Under the pieces are notes generated by a model. That model had not been told where the DNA came from and did not search any database. It was given only the letters and a program-made list of their open reading frames with translations. 64,000 nt of DNA from Saccharomycopsis crataegensis. Taxonomy: Eukaryota; Ascomycota; Saccharomycetes; Ascoideales; Saccharomycopsidaceae. The stretch is from assembly GCF_037102585.1 (NCBI RefSeq), contig NW_027043820.1:778501-842500 (forward strand), in the 5' to 3' direction. Positions 37,495-47,891 of the stretch are shown in pieces. How positions within the stretch are numbered: position 1 is the first letter of the stretch; every line of letters begins with the position of its first letter. Made by a program: the position numbers and the translations under genes.

Positions 37495-38577
37495 TCATTC
37501 ATGTGATAAAATCCACTGAATACTTTCAGCTACTCCTTCACCAGTCTTACAAGACATCAACATAATTGCAAAATCTCTATCATGAAGACAGATTTCAACC
37601 GAGTAATTTTTAGGAATATTTTCAACAGTTTTGAAATTTCGAGCTGCGTCATTGCATTCGGAAAGTTTTAATTGTTGGAATAATTTGAGGAAATCTTCAT
37701 CATTTGTAAAATCTTCATGGCTGAGTCTAATGAAGAGCTTATCGTCATCTTCGTCTTTCACAAATAAATCCAAGTCATTGGCTAATTGATTTATCGAGAT
37801 ATTTTCCAGAACTCTCAAAGGAGGACTTTTTTTTAGGGCATTATTAGCATGCCTATACTGGTTAGTGATTGTCTGTTTACTCAACAACATGTCCGTTGAA
37901 CTGCTTGCAGCCAGTAGGCTTGACAGTAGATTAAGACAAAAAGCTGAAGAGGTATCGGAATCTTTTTGTTTGTTGCTATTACTGATAGCTGTGGTTGATG
38001 AAGATTCTCCGTTATCTTCAGATAATGATTCATATTTATCAATAACGATATCAAGTTTATTACCCAAGATTAGCAAAGGGGTCTTAAAATGGTAGGATTT
38101 AAGAATCAACTTTTTCAACAACTTCCTTGATTTGATAAAATCCTCATGTCTTACCTCATGTGTATTCCTAATAAGGTATTCCGAGTAATCGAAGACGAAA
38201 ATAATTACTTTATCATTATCATTAGAAGTCAATGTGCCCAATAATTGCTGCTGGTACTTATTTTGTCCTCCATAATCCAGACTTGATAGTTAGTACATAT
38301 TTTAATAAGCTGGCAAATTATTCTCTAGTAAAGATACTCACCAGATTATAGAAGTGTCGTCAATGTATGCTCGAGAATTTTTGTGGTTTTTTGTGGGAAC
38401 AGTGTTGGCATCAAATCTGGAGGTGTCAATATTTGCGGAGGATGATGATCCAGCGATAAGCAGGACAAAACTTGATTTACCAGAATCCATGGGACCACAC
38501 ACTACGAGCTGCAACTGAATGGGCTGGAATAGAGACCACAAAGCATTACCAAAATTCCATATGCACCCTGTATTCAT
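37495..38577 (-). CDS. Arf-like GTPase (Arl3/ARFRP1-type suspected) with large insertion, one short intron
   Basis: I join exon 1 (38577-38342) to exon 2 (38281-37495). The intron is only 60 nt, with donor GTGAGT, perfect TACTAAC (complement of 38289-38295) and acceptor AAG 8 nt past the branch. The splice restores the frame and supplies the G3 box: DYGGQNKYQQQLL. The 340-residue product has G1 GPMDSGKSS near 30, G3 DYGGQ (Arf-type GGQ), G4 NKLD near 150 and G5 SCKTGEGVAESIQWI at the end, which recalls Arl3. Between G4 and G5 are about 160 residues, against about 30-35 in Arf proteins: Ser-rich, then acidic. No membrane helix is present, so SRP receptor beta (Srp102) is less likely. There is no Gly2 myristoylation site. 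Likely an Arf-family GTPase of the Golgi, but divergent. Confidence 0.65.
38282..38341 (-). other. 60-nt intron in the Arf-like GTPase gene
   Basis: Very short spliceosomal intron: GTGAGT donor, TACTAAC branch, and the unusual acceptor AAG rather than YAG. In-frame stops within the intron and the recovered GGQ box support splicing. Confidence 0.75.
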
Positions 38578-39062
38578 CGCTGCTGATAATTGAGTGTCAC
38601 TCAGGCTAGGATTTATGGATATGATGAATATATTTGGTTTATTTTATTTATTTATTTACTTAGTTTTTTTTTTTTTTGGCAGATGTCATTTTGCGATGGG
38701 CCCGCAGGCGACAACGATAATAATAAGCAACGAAGACATCACAAAACAACCGAAAAAAAAAAAAGATCGCATTTTAAAATAATCATAAAAAACATTAGGA
38801 AAGAGAGAGACATATGACACGAATACCCGAGGGTCTTTGAAGTGCAAAAAAACAAGTCTTGTCTACCACTCAAAAACAACGTATTATTATTACCCAGCCG
38901 GGCAACACCTCTATCTCCCAACCAAAAATTTCACAAATGCAGTCGTAAGATATTATTATCTTGTTGATAGCACATACCCACATAGACAGCAACATAATAA
39001 TTATAGAGAGACTTATAGAAGGTGTTAGGAATATTGAATTGCACACATCATCACCATAAAGA
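38578..39062. promoter_or_regulatory. Divergent spacer Arf-like GTPase / USP-domain gene
   Basis: 485 bp, with TTTATTTATT and T-tract near 38641-38675 and A-tract near 38753-38764. No gene seen. Confidence 0.45.
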
Positions 39063-40053
39063 ATGCAATCCTCAAATACCGCTAATATTGTCCTCAATAT
39101 TGATGGTGATGGCAGTGCTCAAACAAACCCTGAACCCAGACCGGCTTTTATTTCAGAAAATAATAGAACTAAGAGCGCCTCCCCTTCGCTTATAGATCAG
39201 CTACTAGCGTCTAGTAAACAGAAGAAAAAGAAGAAAAAGGGCCCGCCACCTTTATATAGGACTATCGGAGTGAGAAGCGCTTTCAGCAGTCCTGATGGCT
39301 CAACTTGGAGCATCGATCATATCAAACAAGCTAGACCTCCATACCAATCAAGAGTGTCTTTCGATACCGTCAATATAGATGTGCTGCCAAGTGAAGGGGT
39401 GGATCCTGAGATTTATCCAGAGTACTATGGTATCGATCCTTCGCTACGTCTTCAAGGTACCCGAAGAGTTAGTGAGACTCATGCAGAATTGCGCCCAGAA
39501 ATTCTTGCCAGTATGTCTGATCTGGATTACAGAAAGTATCAAAAAAAAATCAAAAAGGCAAATGAAGCAATTCAAGCTATGCACAATCAAGTTTGCTGTT
39601 ATTCAAAAGAGCATAAAGATTTCAATCAAATCTACGTCAATTATAACAACCGAGACACAAAAGCTTTGAGACCAACTGATAAGCTTCCGGCGTTTCCCAG
39701 AAGAACAATATTGGTATATATTTCTGGAAGAAAGCATACATGGGTAGCACTCGATTGGGCAATTAAGAAATTGTTGAAGGACGGTGATCATTTAGTGGTT
39801 GTGGCTTCAATCTTTCCCGAATTAATGGAGAAATTAGATATTTCTTCTAGCGCAATACATTCTAGAAGCGTTAGCAGAAGTCCAAATAGAACAAATAGAT
39901 TTGACACATCTGGTAATATTGGTATAAGAGGCTCACGATCGAATTTGGGTTCGAGATCAGGGTCAACTATGGGATCAAGATCAGCATCAACTATAAGAAC
40001 TAACCGTTTCAAAAGCCTCAATATGGACAGGGCTAGAATTGATGGCGATGATG

Positions 40054-40085
<32 letters not shown>

Positions 40086-41738
40086 GAATTACATGGTTTC
40101 AAAGTATCTGCAGGCTTCGCTGATAAAGATATACTTGATATCAGAAAAAAAGCCAAATCCATCATCCAATATATTATGACAGTGGCGGATCCTGACCTTA
40201 TCATTAAAGTTACCATTGATTTAAGTGTCGGATCTACAAAAGACGTGTTGAAAGATTCTTATATTCTTTACACTCCAACTTTGGTTGTGTGCTCTGCTAA
40301 ACCAAAAGAAGATTCTGCGCCACTACGGAGCTGGAAAAGCTCTAGACTATCTGATAGGGTAGTTAAAAATTTTACTATTCCGGTCATAATTGTTCCTGCG
40401 ATGAATATGAATAAGTTTGTCAGCAAATTGTTTGAAAGTCTTTCAGAACGAATTTCCCCTGAAATTAAAACAGCATCTTCGACGTCTGTTGTTAGTGCAA
40501 CCCAAATTAAAGCTGAACTACCACAGAACAACAGTGCTCCTGCTTCCTTGAATGATTTGGTGAAAAAATCTGATGATGACGACGACTACCCAGTTTCTAC
40601 TAATGGTAGCATACGACAAATCATGGGTGATATCAGCTCTATTGAATCTAGACAATCTGTTGACTCTGACAGTTCAGACAGTGAAAGTGATGCCGAATCA
40701 AGTGATGAGGAAGATACCTCAGACAGTGAAAGCAAGAATTCCATCAGTAATGATGCAACATCGTCCAAAGATGCTATTGAAAAGCCAAAAAGAACTCCTT
40801 CCAAAAAGAACTACAAACCGAGACCAAAATTATTGCGGATTAAAACATTGATTTCTGAAATGAATTATGATGAGGCGCCAGATTTATCTACAACACAAAG
40901 TATTGAAGGGTTTGTGAAGACACAAGAGAAGAAATTGGATGAGAACTTGAAGTTAATTCCCATGATATTGGATGAGAGCACGGATGATTTGAATATGATT
41001 CCTAAATTTGATCCAAATTACTTTAAGAATCAACTAGACTTGGTTTCTGGAAGCTCATTATATATCACTAAGAAACTAAAAAGCAAAGATTTCACTGAAG
41101 ATTCAGAAGTCAGTGAACTTGTGCGGAGAATCACTGGCGATGTTTCATTATCTCAACCAAAAAAATTCAAGTCAATGTTGCTCGATGTTCCACCTCCTTC
41201 CAAACCAAAGGGAAGGGTACCGGCGTCCACTTATAACGCTCGTTCAAGCGGTGGGCCAAGTACATTAAAGAAGCCGTCCGCCATCAAGTTCTCTGAGCCA
41301 GCGAAGTACGGTAGCGGATTGGCCAAAACTACTAGTCGACACACCATTCACAGCATGCCTAGTATTTCAGTAAAAACTTCGAGTGATAATGCCAAGAGTT
41401 TGGTTCCTACGAAAAGTAACCCTCAGGATTCTATTCTTAGACCGTCACACTCGAAGCTGTTTTCTCCAATTAGTAGCAACGACTCTTTTTCAGGAGATCC
41501 CCTCAGTGCTGGTAGCAGTAGGAGCAGGAGCAGGAGCCTTAATCCTGAAAAGACTGAAACTTCCAAAGGAAGCATATTCAAATTCGGTAAGAAAAGCAAA
41601 TCTAAGTCCAAATCTGCTTCTTTAGGAGGCCTCGTGGAGCTACACAATATGATTGGTGATAAAGAAACGCCACATTCAAATAATCTGAAAGATGCTCATA
41701 AATCCAGAAAGAGATCATTCCTTGGTAAGTGGAAGTAG
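39063..41738 (+). CDS. Universal-stress-protein-domain protein, 891 residues
   Basis: A UspA-like Rossmann domain lies at about 215-465: RRTILVYISGRKHTWVALDW with KKLLKDGDHLVVVASIFPEL at its start, and ADPDLIIKVTIDLSVGSTKD, LYTPTLVVCSAKPKED and NFTIPVIIVPA at its end. About 95 residues are inserted in it: an Arg/Ser repeat region (SRSGSTMGSRSASTIR) and a run of Asp (about 325-340). The classical ATP-binding signature of Usp proteins (G-x2-G-x9-G-S/T) is not visible, so nucleotide binding is unsure. The N-terminus has a Lys cluster (QKKKKKKGPPP) and the C-terminal 400 residues are Ser-rich, acidic then basic, probably disordered and phosphorylated. Similar large fungal proteins with a Usp domain exist, but no gene name is firm. 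Confidence 0.75.
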
Positions 41739-44091
41739 TTGTTTACTATTTCCCTATTTTTGGAATGTGCTGAATTTTTTTTGAACAAAAATGTACAAAA
41801 TCCGGACCCACTTTTGCACATTTTTTTTTTATAGTGCAGGTCACTGACATCATGAATAATACACTACCTATAGATTTCACCACCCATAAATATAAGCTTT
41901 TCTAGTGAAATTCATCAAATTTATTGTAAATTACAGAGTAGCATTCTGTAAGCTTTCAACTAGAATATGATTTAAATCGTGATACTAGCATAGCAAATTA
42001 CAACAAGCTTCAAAAAAAACGGGGGCACTGAAACACCAATAAGAATTAAATCGACCACCTACACGGAACCAAACCACCAAGATGATCTAGGGATGCCAAC
42101 CTTCAAGGATTTGGATATGTGAAGTATTTTTATGGTATAAGATGATATTTGTTAAAATAACAATATCTGTGCTTTTTCTTTTGAAATAGAATACGTGTAA
42201 CAAAAATAATTATTAAAACTTGGGGATATGACTGTGAGATGTCGTTCAATGAATGTTTGGTGCAGGTAGATGATCACCCGAGTCAGTCTTCCAAAGTAGG
42301 AGCTGCTATTAACATTGTTATAATATGATATGATTACTGACCAATATTTGGTATTATTATTTCACTATGGCTCGTTACCTCATCTTGGATCACAGAACCA
42401 AAGGGGAATTTTGTCTGTTTTGATTTTTCTTATTTTTTAGAATCGAATGTTATTTTCTTTTAAATTCTTTGCGATTAGGTTATCCATAGTTTGGGATCTA
42501 TTAATCAATCCTATAATGAGTTTCACAGCTATTAATTCTTCATCTCTACAGATCAGCTTAGACTACGGGATCACAAAAGTGTCAAATAATTAACTCCTTT
42601 CTGCGATAAATGGAAGCCCCTTACTATTCCGAGTCAGAAATACTATGATTGCCAGCTCTGGTGTTACACATGCCACTGGTGAATGGATAGGTAGCCCAAA
42701 TTTCACAATAGCGGTCTTTAACAAAACATAATTCAAAGAAAATATCGCCACATCGAAATTACAGAAATACTTTTATGCAGAGATTATATTAATGTATATT
42801 TATGCAAGGATCATATGGAATTTTTGTTTTTTAGGTCCCTTCCCCAACATAAGTTGCTATATAGATATATAGATAGATTTGTCCTGTACTCTATTACGAA
42901 ATTGGCTGATAATATTAATCAATAAAGAGAGTAATAACTATACTTTATGAGATTTCATTATTGGAATTAATTGTAAGCAAACTGAAACTTTTTTCTAACC
43001 ATATGTTTTCCATGAGCACATCATCTTTCATAATGTCTTTCTTCTGGTATTCGACCCGGCTAAAAGATAGTTTCTTGCACTCTTCAGCATCGTTATCTCA
43101 CTAATTTGTCATTATTTAATGAATAATATTTGTTAAATGCTGCTCTTGCAGTAAATAAAAATTATGATCACTTTATTACCTGTTATTCATACAATGAAAA
43201 TCAAAAATCGCGCTGAAATATATCCAGGAGGCAAAACACCAAAACTAAGAGAAGAAAAAAAAAAAGCTGATAGCTAAAATATCAATAAATATAGTATAAT
43301 GTGCCATTAGATGCAAAAAAGAAAAGAAAGAATTCAGTAATGAGCATATTATATAAAGTAAAGGAATACTCTTGACAATTTAAGCCACATACACAACCTT
43401 TACAAAATTCTAATATATTAGGAATGTGACTCTATCAAGTCTATCTAGCATTAGCTATAAACTTTTTCTTAATATTATGAATACTAACTAACCATTGATT
43501 CACAACACTTTGACTTTAACTCGTGAATCATTGTTTTCATTAGGTCTTTTTCCAAAGTATCCATTTCATATTTCATATTATACATATTTTAAGATTCTTG
43601 CCAAATTTCATGGAAAGCCTTTGTAGAAACTTTTTACTTCTTGTTTATTACTCTCAAAAGCATTATTCCCGGAAAATAATCCGAGAGATCCTGCTTTAGA
43701 ATCGAAGAAAAGAGTAATAAAGACAGCATATCGAAAAATAATAATAATAATAATAATAATAATAATCATTCGTATATTAAAGAACAATCCATCAACGATA
43801 TTCAACAAAAATTATTATTCCACTCGAAGAGCAAGATTGTATTGTAATAAAAAAGTATGAAAATCACAAAGAAAACCATCCAATAATAGGAAATTATATT
43901 TATGTTTTTATTTACATACACCTTTTTATTTTTTGCTAATTCGGATCAACTATTTGAATTGAATCCAGGGACATTAATATCATGAGAAATAGAGATAAAG
44001 ATTAAGAGCTAACAGAACAATCATCTGTGGATCAAAGGGTATCCATCAAAGTGAAGTGATTATTAGCAGTAAATTAGGGATGGACAAACGC
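41739..44091. other. Gene-free region of about 2.35 kb
   Basis: Very AT-rich with no protein-like frame longer than 66 codons on either strand. It contains an (AAT)n microsatellite at 43738-43766. I checked by eye for tRNA, snRNA, SRP RNA and RNase P motifs and saw none. It could hold a non-coding RNA, replication origin or just long 3'/5' regions, but the sequence alone gives no decision. Confidence 0.45.
43738..43766 (+). repeat. (AAT)n microsatellite
   Basis: About nine to ten perfect AAT units in the spacer upstream of nothing obvious. Confidence 0.95.
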
Positions 44092-44379
44092 TTATTTGTT
44101 AACCTTTGATTCCAAGACACGAACGTGCTCTTCCAATGAACTAATAGTCTTTTCCAAAGACAAAACATCACCGACAATTGCCTTGTTAGCGGCTCTGTAC
44201 TCGTCAATCAAGTAATAATATGAGCCAAAACCAGTGACAGAGACCCCCAACAAGAAGCCAAGGAAGCCGCCTCTGACGGCGCCAATTTTACGTGGAGGTT
44301 TGGCTAATGAGGCAGTGGAGGCGGTAGTTGTGGTAGCATAGGAGCGTCTCAATGTGTTGCGTAGTATTTGGGAGACCAT
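44092..44379 (-). CDS. Small mitochondrial membrane protein, 95 residues
   Basis: The product has a mitochondrial-type presequence (VSQILRNTLRRSYATTTTAS: Arg, Ser, Thr, no acids), one Gly-rich membrane helix at about 37-56 (GGFLGFLLGVSVTGFGSYYY), and a C-terminal amphipathic coiled coil (SLEKTISSLEEHVRVLESKV). This layout recurs in small fungal proteins of the mitochondrial inner membrane, but I cannot name the S. cerevisiae orthologue. The promoter carries two Reb1-type sites in opposite orientation and a CACGTG box, usual for nuclear genes of mitochondrial proteins. Confidence 0.8.
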   Translation of the reverse strand: MVSQILRNTLRRSYATTTTASTASLAKPPRKIGAVRGGFLGFLLGVSVTGFGSYYYLIDEYRAANKAIVGDVLSLEKTISSLEEHVRVLESKVNK

Positions 44380-44521
44380 TGCCGCTGTTGATGTTGTTGT
44401 TATTATTGTTGTTTTTTGTTAGTATGGGGTTGGGAAGTGGTGTTTAGACAGCGGACTTTCTGGGGTATCACTGTAGAGTGGTTGATTGGCCTTGCCAATA
44501 GTGGATTTGTAAATAATTTAA

Positions 44522-44602
44522 TTACCCGGACGGTACTGAGTCGCGCAAAAACTTACAGTCACGTGAACGAGTGCGGAAATATTTTGTAGAGTATCCGGGT
44601 AA
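44522..44602. promoter_or_regulatory. Reb1 pair plus CACGTG box upstream of the 95-residue mitochondrial gene
   Basis: TTACCCGG at 44522-44529, CACGTG at 44560-44565 and CCGGGTAA at 44595-44602 lie 140-225 bp upstream of the start codon. Two Reb1 consensus sites facing each other around a Cbf1 box make a compact promoter. Motifs are exact; binding is inferred from yeast consensus. Confidence 0.6.
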
Positions 44603-45411
44603 GCAGAGGGAGAGGATCACAATTATTATTCTCACCATGGCAAAATATCAATGAGATGACCAAAAAAAAGATACTTGGGGTGGGCTAAATGCTACCAAAA
44701 TACAGAGAGCTAAAAAAAAAAACAATAAAAAAACAATAGAAAAAGTCAATTGTGGTTAAATTGAATTTAAAAGGATGCGTAAGATTATGAACTTTGCTCT
44801 GTAGCATTCCTAGAGTTTTTATGCTATTGCAAGGTATATCCGTCCGTGACAGATGCTATCAGAAATATGTCAACCGAACAAGCGTAACGGAGCGTGTATA
44901 CATGACACACACACACACTGATTCTGTTTCTATTTGTTCCATAAGTAGGAAGTTTAATAGCACCCCTGTCACAAACATGTTGTTTTTTCTCCACCCCCAT
45001 ATGTCTTATCTCCCTTGTGCTCCGCTATTATTCCTATGGTATATTACTTACTCACGTAGTCTATATCATTTCACCAGTGAGAAACTAATAACATATATAT
45101 TTTGCTTATTATTTTTGCAATAGTCATTTTAAACTGCAAAATTGATCTGTTGTCGTACTATACGTGATTTTTTTTTTTTGTCACTACAGTTTCTAACTTC
45201 CGATGATAGTCACCAAGGGGTCAATTTTAATTTTAAATGCAAAATTATAAATAACAAAATGAATAATTGTGTAATTATTATAATCTCTTGAATCTTGTTA
45301 TTTACCTCTCACTCAAAAGAAGAAAGCGAATGGCTTTGTTTGATTTGCATTGTGCTTTATCTTGGTTTATTGATATTTATTGAGACTCCGCATTGCGAAA
45401 ATACATGTCAA
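44603..45411. other. Spacer before the F-box gene, no gene called
   Basis: About 800 bp. A 109-codon open frame (44794-45123) has no start context or domain and includes an ACACACACAC run, so it is not called. The F-box frame itself extends upstream of 45412 to a non-ATG codon at 45295; that stretch codes for a hydrophobic segment and might be part of the protein only if an unseen exon precedes it. Confidence 0.45.
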
Positions 45412-47586
45412 ATGACCTATTTAAACGCGCCAATGGGCTATTTTGGTAACCCAATGCCAGACACGAACAACTTGATAGATTATTCCTACACATATCGTGA
45501 AAATGGATATATGAGTAGTCTGTCATCCTCTTTACAGTCATTTGCTCGATCTCCTATTAATAATGTCATTTATTCATCTCATAACAGTTCAAGTTATTGC
45601 TGTTCAAATAATAATCTGAGGGTTAGCAGCTACAAATCTATTCATTATGACCCAACACCTGATGATCGTTTTGCAACATTCAAGTTATTGAAACTCCCGA
45701 CGGAAATAATTGTTAAAATAACACATGTTTTGGATCAAAATGATTGTTTGAGTTTATCGCAATGTTGCTTATATCTTTATACGATTGTAAAGCCGAGAAT
45801 ATGGAATTTCATTATTGTTGATTTGAACTACAGCGAATTTAATAGAGAAATGATCAATATGGTAAAATCCTATAACCCGGACTATTCTCCAACATTCATC
45901 AAAACGAGCTTCAGGCTCAGATCTTTATTTAATATTTTGAAAAAAAGCAGCTTACCAGCATCAAAAAAATCGGATTACGAAACAAATCATATCAAAGAAG
46001 AATCTTACGAGAAATTGATTAAAAGATTTCATTTGATCAATATTCCTCAAGATTTTTTGGATTACGAACTTAAAGGCTTTATTAGTTCTGGAGTTTTCAA
46101 GTATTTGCCTGAACTTGAAGATATAATTTTCAATATCAAGCTTTCGTCATTTCCGTTGTCTAACTATGCCAACAACTTCAAATCTCAAACTATTAAATCC
46201 CTATCGATATCCCTTGACTTAGCCAGTGACGATGTATCAACGTATACTACTCCTGGTCTTGCCCGATCAGAGTATGAGGGATTATTTCCATTTCAACAGT
46301 TGGAAAAGCTATCATTGTCTTTAAATTTTGATAACAACCACCACAATAGTTTGATTCTATATTATGTAATCAAAAGTTTGGTAGCATCTGGCAATAATTT
46401 TAAAACTTTCAAAGTACTTGAGGTTCACAATAACTCCAATCTATTCAATTCTGATACCACTTTGTCAAATATTTTAATCAACAATCAACCGAGAATCTCG
46501 AATGATAGCGATAATTTGATAGATGTTCATATTTTGACAAACCTTTTCGCGCCTATTATTGAAAGTAACTTGACAATGGAAAGCTTAGTGAAATTAAGTT
46601 TAAGCGGGTTTCTAGTGATTCCTAGTCAAGCTTATTTATTGTTGAATTGTATCAATTTAAGTAACTTGAGAATTCTCAAATTGTTGAACTTAGCAGAGTT
46701 TCAGTGTGTTAATAGTGTCGTTCCAAACTCTAATGATTATTTCACAAACAATCGTGATGTATTATTGTCCAAGTTAAAACCAGGATTTTTGGATATATTA
46801 TCACGAGGATCCACTAAAAATTCAAAGATAGAGGGAAATAAACTAATTAACCTTTTAGATTTGGAGGTGGATTACAAAGAATGCTTGAAGGATTCTGTGT
46901 TGTCCTTTGTTTCTAGGCTTCCAATAAAATCTAAATTGCAAAATTTGGTGATTACCATTCGTTGGAACATGAAAGCCTGTAGATCAACTACTGATTTGCT
47001 GAGCTATGCTAATGATTTATTGGATATTTTATCTAATGGATTCAAAAAATTGAATAAGTTATCTCTAGATATCAAACGGGAAATAAAAACATCATTCAAT
47101 ATCAATGCCATAACAAATAATATGGTTGAAAGAGAATTGGTGGATAAAAACGCTTTTCTAAAGCATTTAAGATTGTTCAAACAGTTGACAAGCCTTCGAA
47201 TTTTTTGCCATTCACTTGATGATTCTTTTATACATCACTTACTAACCAATGATAATATTTCATTATCTAATCTTCAATGTCTTGATATCTTTGGTCCTGG
47301 TGCTGGAGGGAAACCTAATATGGCTTTGCAAGTGACTCATGTTGGCATATATGATGACTGGTTCAAAGTCCAGCATATTGCCGTTCATCTTTCAAAGAAA
47401 AATCTCGTTAACTTGAAATTTATCCGCATAAATAATTGTTTGTTTGAGGTCAAACGAGTGCTCACGAAAGATATGATGCATGGTAACAATAACTATTGGC
47501 AGGATATTGAGATTGTTCCAAGGGAAGCCTGTGATGATTGGTTTGATAATACCGTGAAAAGCAAGTATAGGTTCTTTGACATATGA
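45412..47586 (+). CDS. F-box protein with leucine-rich C-terminal region
   Basis: The 724-residue protein has an F-box at about 87-135: FKLLKLPTEIIVKITHVLDQ, then LSLSQCCLYLYTIVKPRIWN. This motif binds Skp1 in SCF ubiquitin ligases. After it comes about 550 residues of irregular leucine-rich sequence (for example LEKLSLSLNFDNNHHN, LVKLSLSGFLVIPS, LRILKLLNLAEF, LTSLRIFCHSLDD), as in yeast F-box/LRR adaptors that recruit substrates. The N-terminus is Ser/Asn/Tyr-rich. I start at the first ATG in frame, 45412. The ortholog is not identifiable from sequence alone; fungal F-box/LRR proteins diverge fast. Confidence 0.7.
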   Translation: MTYLNAPMGYFGNPMPDTNNLIDYSYTYRENGYMSSLSSSLQSFARSPINNVIYSSHNSSSYCCSNNNLRVSSYKSIHYDPTPDDRFATFKLLKLPTEIIVKITHVLDQNDCLSLSQCCLYLYTIVKPRIWNFIIVDLNYSEFNREMINMVKSYNPDYSPTFIKTSFRLRSLFNILKKSSLPASKKSDYETNHIKEESYEKLIKRFHLINIPQDFLDYELKGFISSGVFKYLPELEDIIFNIKLSSFPLSNYANNFKSQTIKSLSISLDLASDDVSTYTTPGLARSEYEGLFPFQQLEKLSLSLNFDNNHHNSLILYYVIKSLVASGNNFKTFKVLEVHNNSNLFNSDTTLSNILINNQPRISNDSDNLIDVHILTNLFAPIIESNLTMESLVKLSLSGFLVIPSQAYLLLNCINLSNLRILKLLNLAEFQCVNSVVPNSNDYFTNNRDVLLSKLKPGFLDILSRGSTKNSKIEGNKLINLLDLEVDYKECLKDSVLSFVSRLPIKSKLQNLVITIRWNMKACRSTTDLLSYANDLLDILSNGFKKLNKLSLDIKREIKTSFNINAITNNMVERELVDKNAFLKHLRLFKQLTSLRIFCHSLDDSFIHHLLTNDNISLSNLQCLDIFGPGAGGKPNMALQVTHVGIYDDWFKVQHIAVHLSKKNLVNLKFIRINNCLFEVKRVLTKDMMHGNNNYWQDIEIVPREACDDWFDNTVKSKYRFFDI

Positions 47587-47891
47587 ATATTATTATTATA
47601 GTCAGCTTTAATAGGCTAATATATTACGAAATTTTTCAAAAGAGAATAAATTGAAAGTGTTAGAATTGTAAGATTAATGATAGCATAGTATAGAGAATAC
47701 ATGAAGTGGAATTGGAAGTGAAGAATTAAACGTAAAAAATTGAATCGAAAAAATTAAAAGTGAAGAATTGAAAGAAATATAATAGCTTGCACATATTGCC
47801 CCAAGGAAATCCTTGGTTAAAACGGCGATAAAAGATATGTCGCATAAACAAAGAGACAGTCTTCAATATCCAGTATTGAAAGAATCTGTTC
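47587..47891. other. Convergent spacer F-box gene / secreted protein A
   Basis: 305 bp, with imperfect GTGAAGAATTGAA-type repeats near 47706-47775. No gene. Confidence 0.5.

Noticed and set aside
37495-38577. Assignment as SRP receptor beta (Srp102)
   Set aside because: There is no N-terminal membrane helix, and the G3 box is the Arf-type GGQ; kept only as an alternative.
44794-45123. 109-codon plus-strand frame
   Set aside because: Contains a CACACACAC run and hydrophobic random sequence; no domain or start context.
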